Shown: piece by piece, positions 6,512 through 12,124 of the stretch | How the letters are laid out: every line of letters begins with the position of its first letter | Position numbering within the stretch: the stretch's first letter is position 1 | Origin: DASVCN01 sp040905665 | GTDB taxonomy: Bacteria; Deinococcota; Deinococci; Deinococcales; Trueperaceae | DNA: 18,256 nucleotides | Direction of reading: 5' to 3' | Assembly (NCBI GenBank): GCA_040905665.1 | Contig: JBBDRD010000043.1 | Coordinates: forward strand, 1 to 18,256 | Program-made: the position numbers and the translations under genes | The notes under the pieces: model-generated | Told to the model about the DNA's origin: nothing | What the model saw: the letters and a program-made list of their open reading frames with translations, nothing else | The model's database searches: none

Positions 6512-8212
6512 ATGAGTAAGCCATCCTCCGATGGGCAGGACCCAGCCAGGGTTATCGAGGACCTCTGGTACAAGAATGCCATCATCTACAGCCTCGATGT
6601 CGAGACGTTCATGGATGCCAATGGCGACGGCATCGGGGACTTCGAGGGTCTCATGCGACGACTGGACTATCTGCAGTCGCTGGGGGTCGAGGTCCTCTGG
6701 CTAGCTCCATTTCACCCGTCACCGCAGAAGGATAACGGCTACGACGTGGCCGATCACTACGGCGTGCACCCGCGCTACGGCTCGAGCGGCGACTTCGTGG
6801 AGTTCATGCACCAGGCGAAGAAGCGTGGGTTCCGGGTGATCATCGACCTGGTGATCAACCACACCTCGAACGAGCACCCGTGGTTTCAAGCGGCACGCCA
6901 GGACGAGGATTCGAAGTACCGGTCGTACTACGTATGGTCGAAGGAGAAGCCAGAGTTCATGACCGACGGGGTGGTGTTTCCCGGCGTGCAGGAGTCTACC
7001 TGGACGTACGACAAGAAGGCCCGGGCGTACTTTCACCATCGATTCTATGAGTTCCAGCCGGACCTCAACATGATCAATCCAAAGGTGCGGGCAGAGGTTC
7101 GCCGGATCATGGGCTACTGGCTGGAGTTGGGTGTGGCCGGCTTCCGGGTGGACGCCGTGCCCTTCCTGTTGGAGGCGAACGCCCCCGACAAGACCGAGCC
7201 AGAACGGCACTTCGAGTATCTGGACGAGATGAGGCAGTTCCTTCAGTGGCGGGTGGGAGATGCGATCTTGCTGGGTGAAGCGAATGTTGCCCCCGAAGAA
7301 ATGAAGCCCTACTTCGGCGGCAACGGTGGAGCCGGTAGCGGGATTCATATGATGTTCAACTTTTATGTGAACCAGTATCTGTTCTACGCGCTGGCGACCG
7401 CGAACAGCGAGCCGCTGGCCCAGGCATTGCGCGAGACCCAGGGAATACCCGCCACTGCTCAGTGGGCGCAGTTCCTGAGGAATCACGACGAGCTGGACCT
7501 GGGGCGGCTCTCCGATGAGCGGCGCGAAGAGGTATTCGCCAGGTTCGCTCCCGAAGAATCGATGCAGCTCTACCGGCGCGGGATAAGACGGCGACTGGCC
7601 CCGATGATGGGCGACCGCCGGCGTGAGGAACTCGCCTACAGCCTGATCTTCTCGCTTCCCGGTAGTCCGGTCATACGGTACGGGGACGAGATCGGAATGG
7701 GGGACGACATGCGACTCGACGAACGCGATGCGGTGCGCACCCCCATGCAGTGGTCGAACGAGTCACAGGCCGGGTTTTCGACCAATCAGGAGCCCGTTCA
7801 CCCCGTCATACGAGAAGGCATATACGGCTACGAGAGGGTAAACGTCGAAGCGCAGCGCCGCGATCCGGAGTCGCTCCTGAACTGGATGACTCGTATGGTC
7901 CGGCTGCGGAAGGAGTGCCCCGAGATCGGCTGGGGCGAGTGGGAGATCCTGGACATTGAGACACCAGGCGTCCTGGCAATGCGCTACGAGTGGCACGGAG
8001 CCGGGTTGGTGACGGTCCATAACTTTCGGGAAATACCGCGTCAGGTAGACCTCGTCGTCGACGTGGACGGTGGCGAGACACTTGTCGACCTGCTCAACGA
8101 GGGGCGCAGTCAATCCGACGACAGGAAGCACCAGATCTTCCTGGAGCCTCACGGGTACCACTGGTTCCGAGTGGGCGGATTGAACTACTCGGTCGCACGG
8201 GCGTCAGCCTAG
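6512..8212 (+). CDS. GH13 alpha-glucan enzyme, trehalose-synthase type
   Basis: This 566-residue cytosolic protein (no signal peptide) is a GH13 (beta/alpha)8-barrel enzyme. It begins WYKNAIIYSLDV (19-30) and NGDGIGDF (37-44), hallmarks of the TreS/GH13_16 group. The conserved regions are DLVINHTS (112-119), GFRVDAVPF with nucleophile Asp214, LLGEAN with acid/base Glu256, and FLRNHDELDL with Asp326. Further TreS-like landmarks are IRRRLAPMMGDRRR, SLPGSPVIRYGDEIGMGDD and VRTPMQWS. TreS interconverts maltose and trehalose, while relatives hydrolyse or transfer glucose, so the exact reaction is inferred. It is divergent from the sugar importer, fitting import followed by intracellular processing. 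There is only a weak ribosome-binding site before the ATG at 6512. No fused maltokinase domain is present. Confidence 0.88.
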   Translation: MSKPSSDGQDPARVIEDLWYKNAIIYSLDVETFMDANGDGIGDFEGLMRRLDYLQSLGVEVLWLAPFHPSPQKDNGYDVADHYGVHPRYGSSGDFVEFMHQAKKRGFRVIIDLVINHTSNEHPWFQAARQDEDSKYRSYYVWSKEKPEFMTDGVVFPGVQESTWTYDKKARAYFHHRFYEFQPDLNMINPKVRAEVRRIMGYWLELGVAGFRVDAVPFLLEANAPDKTEPERHFEYLDEMRQFLQWRVGDAILLGEANVAPEEMKPYFGGNGGAGSGIHMMFNFYVNQYLFYALATANSEPLAQALRETQGIPATAQWAQFLRNHDELDLGRLSDERREEVFARFAPEESMQLYRRGIRRRLAPMMGDRRREELAYSLIFSLPGSPVIRYGDEIGMGDDMRLDERDAVRTPMQWSNESQAGFSTNQEPVHPVIREGIYGYERVNVEAQRRDPESLLNWMTRMVRLRKECPEIGWGEWEILDIETPGVLAMRYEWHGAGLVTVHNFREIPRQVDLVVDVDGGETLVDLLNEGRSQSDDRKHQIFLEPHGYHWFRVGGLNYSVARASA

Positions 8213-8332
8213 CTCGATGGCGAGAAGGACCGAGGCGATCGCCGCCACCGGCGTCTTCGAGCATCACGACGGCGGAGTGCGGTTAAGCGGGCACTACTGT
8301 CAGAGGCGGTGATCGGTTGGATCATCGATGGC

Positions 8333-8608
8333 ATGACAATCTCTCCGCGTTACCAGCACTACTGTGACCGCTGCTCCTGCCTTGGGCAGGCGACGCTCAA
8401 CGACCGTACTGCCGACCTTTTCGTTTGCGAAGACCTCGTCGTGGCGCGCTATGGAGATGAGCCAGGGGAAGCCGAGGCGGAGCACATCCACAATCTGGGG
8501 TTGGAGTCGAGCCCCTTTCTACTCGCCGCCTACCGGCTCTACCTCGACGAGAATGGCAAGACCGCGTTCGCAGGAACGGCCGTTCACCCCAAGCCGATCC
8601 AGAGTTGA
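8333..8608 (+). CDS. Small conserved-looking hypothetical protein with CDRC motif
   Basis: The 91 residues from the ATG at 8333 begin MTISPRYQHYCDRCSCLGQ. An alternative GTG at 8309 with a nearby AGAGG would add eight residues. The part up to about residue 45 (YCDRCxxLG, then DLFVCEDLVVARYGDEPG) resembles, from memory, small proteins with a Cys-x-x-Cys pair and a later Cys. That would suit zinc binding, but only three or four Cys are present. The second half, SSPFLLAAYRLYLDENGK, is probably helical. There is no signal peptide. It stands alone between the GH13 gene and the quinoprotein operon. I do not recognise a function. Confidence 0.55.
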   Translation: MTISPRYQHYCDRCSCLGQATLNDRTADLFVCEDLVVARYGDEPGEAEAEHIHNLGLESSPFLLAAYRLYLDENGKTAFAGTAVHPKPIQS

Positions 8609-8647
8609 CCGCAGTTCCGTCTCGTCAAGGTACCTCTGCTAGCGTCA

Positions 8648-8685
8648 CAGTCTCCCCCCGTGAGACTGGCTTACCGTCGGGGTAA
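8648..8685. promoter_or_regulatory. Two dyads upstream of the quinoprotein operon
   Basis: CAGTCTC-N7-GAGACTG (8648-8668) and TTACC-N5-GGTAA (8671-8685) lie about 70-110 bp before the start codon at 8757, with centres 20 bp apart (two helical turns). A loose promoter (TTGCGG at 8690-8695, TAGGTC at 8712-8717, spacing 16) follows. The first dyad could also be the end of the preceding gene's transcript. Regulation is inferred from position only. Confidence 0.35.
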
Positions 8686-8756
8686 TCGTTTGCGGGAAGT
8701 TTCCGACGGTGTAGGTCTTCCGCCGGAGCACCGGAGCAGCGTCTTAGGGGGATGCC

Positions 8757-11700
8757 ATGCGGAAATCGTTCAGCCTCGTCATAGCGGCCGTGTCGTGGAT
8801 CGTCACACTCGGCCTCACTTTCGCGTTTGCCCAGGAGGAGCAGAGCGACGTCTACAGCTACTCCATACCCGGCATGCAGGTCTATCCGGAGTGTGTGGCG
8901 GTAAACCCGGATGGCACGGCGTTCTTCACGGCAAGTTCCACCGATGGCACCGTATATCGTGGGGACCTCGGCTCCCGGGCAGCCCGGGTCTTGGTACCTG
9001 CCAGCCAGGCAGCGATCGGCCAAGGGTTAGGTGTCGACGTCGACGACCAGGGCCGGCTCTGGGTCGTGGGCGGGCCGACCGGCTCGATCGCCGTGTACGA
9101 CACCGAGAGCGGTGAGGTGGTCGCACAGCTCGATACCCCGCCCGCCGAGCGCACCTTCCTGAACGACGTCGTCGTCGCTCCAAACGGCTCTGCCTACATC
9201 ACCGATTCCATGCGGCCGGTGATCTTCCGTGTCACTTCGTCCGACGGCGATATCGGCGAGATCGAGCCGTGGCTGGAGCTGGAGGGCAGCCCGATCGAAT
9301 ACACCACGGGCGAGAGTCTCACCGAGAGCATCAACCTCAACGGCATCGCGGTAACGCCGGACGGTAGCCATCTCATAACGGTTCAGATGAACACGGGGCA
9401 GCTCTTTATCATCTCCCTCGAGGATGGGAGCATTATCGAGGTCGACTTGGGAGGGGAGACGCTAACGAACGGCGACGGGCTCGTTTTCGATGACGGCACC
9501 CTCTACGTGGTTCGCCAAGCCGACAACGAGATCGTCACGGTCGACCTGGCCGAGGATCTTACGAGTGGCCAGATCGTGAATCGCTTCTCGCATGAGCAGC
9601 TCGCCTTCCCGGCTTGCGCCGCGCTGGCGGGCGATGAGTTGCTCGTTGTGAACACCCAGTTCAATCGGCAAGAGGCGGGCAATCCGCTGATTCCGTTCCA
9701 GGTGCTCAGCTTCCCGGTCCAGATGGTCCGCACGCAGAGCGGAGGACAACAGGCCCAGGCGCCTGCCGAAAAGGGCGCTCAGGCCGAGCAGCAGGATGAC
9801 GCCCAGGCGCAGGGCGACGCGGCCGGCGAGAATGAGGTCGCCGGCGGCGGACAGAGCCGGCAGGCCGAGGGCGACGACACCGAGAAGACAGAGCCTACCG
9901 AGGCGCAGCAGGACGAGGCGGACGAGGGCGAGCAGCAGGATGAGGCACTGCCCCGCGCCGAGGACTCCGAGAAGACCGAACCGGTTGAGGGTGAGCAGGA
10001 AGAGTCCGCCGAGAGCGAGCAGCAGGCCGAGGAAGATCAGAATGAGGTCGCCGGCGGTCAGCAGGGCCAGGAGGCCGACGATGAGCAGCTAATGCAGGTG
10101 GGCCAGGAGGTCTACTCGCAGAATTGCGCGCGCTGCCACGGGGCCCAGGGCGAGGGCGACGTCGGTCCATTCCTGGCCGGCAACGAGAGCCTGCAGGATG
10201 CGAGCTTCGTGATCCGTCAGATCGCCCACGGCAGCGATGCGATGCCCGCCTTCGGAGGCGTGCTCACCGACGAGCAGCTCGCGGGCGTTTCCACGTACGC
10301 CCGTAACGCCTGGGAGAACGACTTCGGAACGATCACGGTCGCTCAAGTTCAGCAGGTCTTGGGTCAGGCCGAAGAGGGCGCAGAGGGTCAAGCCCAGGAC
10401 CAACCGGGTGAGCAGCCACAGGCCTCTAACGACGTTCGTCCGGGCACCGCCTCCATCGAGGGGTACAGTGCCGTCACCGCCGAGAGGCTGGTAAATCCCG
10501 AGCCCGAGAACTGGCTCAATTTCCGTCGCACTTACAACGGCTGGGGTTACAGCCCGCTCGAGCAGATCACCTCCGAGAATGTGGCCGATCTCGAGCTCGC
10601 CTGGTCGTTCTCGACTGGCGTGACCGAAGGGCACGAGTCGCCCGCCATGGTCAATAACGGAGTCATGTACATCACCACTCCCGACGCCAAGGTAATTGCG
10701 CTCGACGCAGCCACCGGCGAGCAATTCTGGGAGTTCCAACGCGACCTCGCCGACGATCTGCTCCAGCTCCACCCCACGAACCGGGGCATCGGCTTTTGGC
10801 AAGACAAGGTCTACGTCGCGACCACCGACACCCACCTCATCGCGCTCGATGCTGGCACGGGCGAGGTTGTGTGGGACGCAACTGTCGAGGATTCCAGTCG
10901 CGGCTATTACATGACTCTCGCCCCGCTCATCGTCAACGGCAAGGTGATGGTTGGAGTGTCGGGCGGTGAGCTCGGAATCCGTGGCTTCATCGAGGCGTTC
11001 GATGCCGAAACAGGGGATAGCGTGTGGAAGACCTTCACGGTGCCGGGCGAAGGCGAGCCGGGCAATGAAACCTGGCCGGCCGACACCTGGACCCACGGCG
11101 GCGGCTCGGTCTGGATGACTGGAACGTACGACCCGGAGACTAACCTGACGTACTGGGGCGTGGGCAATGCCGCGCCTTGGATGGGCGACGCCCGCCCGGG
11201 CGATAACCTGTGGACTGCGTCTACAATCGCACTGGACGCCGACACGGGTGAACTGGTACACGGTTTCCAGTTCCATCACAATGACTCGTGGGACTGGGAC
11301 GAGGTCGTCGCGCCCCTCCTCATCGATTTCGAGCGTGACGGCGAGACCGTGCAGGGCCTGGTAAAGGTCGCTCGTAACGGCTACCTGTGGTGGCTCGAGC
11401 GCAGCCGGGATGGCATCGAGTTCGTTGACGCCAAGCCGTACGTCTTCCAGAACGTGTTCGAAAGTCTCGATCCCGAGACTGGGCGGCCCACCTACAACGA
11501 GGAGGCCAAGCCGGCAGTCGGGAAGACGGCGGAGTTCTGCCCCTCCCTTTGGGGTGGGCGTGACTGGCCGCCCGAGGCGTACAACCCTGATACCGGGCTT
11601 CTCTACGTGGGGGCCAACGAGAACCTCTGCCACCGAATGATCGGTCAGCAAGTGTCTTACATACCTGGCCAAGCGTTTACCGGGGCGAGTTCGCAGATGT

Positions 11701-12101
11701 TCCTCCGCGAGGGATGGGATCACATCGGAGAGGTTCAGGCGTGGAACGTGAACACCGGCGAGATCGCCTGGCGTCACACCTTCCCCGAATCTCACATCTG
11801 GGCTCAGATGCTCACCACCGCAGGCGATCTGGTGTTCGCCGGCGGCACCATCGACCGCAAATTCCGGGCGTTCGACGCGCAAGACGGTGAGGTGCTGTGG
11901 GAGGTCACCACCAACTCGGGCGTATATGGAATGCCCACCACCTTCGCGGTAGATGGGGTTCAGTACGTGGCTGTCCAGTCCGGCTGGGGCGTCGACGGCA
12001 CGCGCATGCAAAATGCCCTCAGGAACGCCGTCGGAGCGCCATTCGACGTCGAAGTACCGAAGGGCGGGGTGCTGTGGGTCTTCCGTCTGGCCGGCGAATA
12101 G
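8757..12101 (+). CDS. Three-domain PQQ dehydrogenase: SMP-30-like propeller, cytochrome c, PQQ propeller
   Basis: This 1114-residue protein follows an AGGGGG site. A Sec signal peptide (1-25, AFA cleavage) directs it outside the cytoplasm. Residues 30-325 are an SMP-30/NHL-type beta propeller (YPECVAVNPDGTAFFTAS, NGIAVTPDGSHLITVQ). Residues 326-440 form an acidic Gln/Glu linker with internal repeats. Residues 441-520 are a class-I cytochrome c: CARCH at 457-461, probable axial Met496 in MPAF. A second linker leads to a methanol/ethanol-dehydrogenase-type PQQ domain (about 580-1110). Metal and PQQ residues are Glu738 (GGELG), Asn804 (GNAAPW) and Asp846, with Asp848 in WDWD. It should oxidise an alcohol and pass electrons to its own haem. 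The vicinal Cys-Cys of classical enzymes is absent. Domain order is unusual. The N-terminal propeller could be a lactonase or a scaffold. Confidence 0.9.
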   Translation: MRKSFSLVIAAVSWIVTLGLTFAFAQEEQSDVYSYSIPGMQVYPECVAVNPDGTAFFTASSTDGTVYRGDLGSRAARVLVPASQAAIGQGLGVDVDDQGRLWVVGGPTGSIAVYDTESGEVVAQLDTPPAERTFLNDVVVAPNGSAYITDSMRPVIFRVTSSDGDIGEIEPWLELEGSPIEYTTGESLTESINLNGIAVTPDGSHLITVQMNTGQLFIISLEDGSIIEVDLGGETLTNGDGLVFDDGTLYVVRQADNEIVTVDLAEDLTSGQIVNRFSHEQLAFPACAALAGDELLVVNTQFNRQEAGNPLIPFQVLSFPVQMVRTQSGGQQAQAPAEKGAQAEQQDDAQAQGDAAGENEVAGGGQSRQAEGDDTEKTEPTEAQQDEADEGEQQDEALPRAEDSEKTEPVEGEQEESAESEQQAEEDQNEVAGGQQGQEADDEQLMQVGQEVYSQNCARCHGAQGEGDVGPFLAGNESLQDASFVIRQIAHGSDAMPAFGGVLTDEQLAGVSTYARNAWENDFGTITVAQVQQVLGQAEEGAEGQAQDQPGEQPQASNDVRPGTASIEGYSAVTAERLVNPEPENWLNFRRTYNGWGYSPLEQITSENVADLELAWSFSTGVTEGHESPAMVNNGVMYITTPDAKVIALDAATGEQFWEFQRDLADDLLQLHPTNRGIGFWQDKVYVATTDTHLIALDAGTGEVVWDATVEDSSRGYYMTLAPLIVNGKVMVGVSGGELGIRGFIEAFDAETGDSVWKTFTVPGEGEPGNETWPADTWTHGGGSVWMTGTYDPETNLTYWGVGNAAPWMGDARPGDNLWTASTIALDADTGELVHGFQFHHNDSWDWDEVVAPLLIDFERDGETVQGLVKVARNGYLWWLERSRDGIEFVDAKPYVFQNVFESLDPETGRPTYNEEAKPAVGKTAEFCPSLWGGRDWPPEAYNPDTGLLYVGANENLCHRMIGQQVSYIPGQAFTGASSQMFLREGWDHIGEVQAWNVNTGEIAWRHTFPESHIWAQMLTTAGDLVFAGGTIDRKFRAFDAQDGEVLWEVTTNSGVYGMPTTFAVDGVQYVAVQSGWGVDGTRMQNALRNAVGAPFDVEVPKGGVLWVFRLAGE
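9736..10086 (+). repeat. Imperfect repeats encoding the acidic linker
   Basis: The linker between the first propeller and the cytochrome contains duplicated modules. NEVAGG occurs at residues 359-364 and 429-434, each followed by a Gln-rich run. DTEKTEPTEAQQDEADEGEQ near 374-393 is echoed by DSEKTEPVEGEQEESAESEQ near 403-422, about 29-30 residues later. The DNA is correspondingly repetitive. It probably encodes a flexible, highly negative spacer that keeps two propellers and the haem domain apart. Confidence 0.75.
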
Positions 12102-12124
12102 GTTCGGACGGCAGGTGAACCGGG

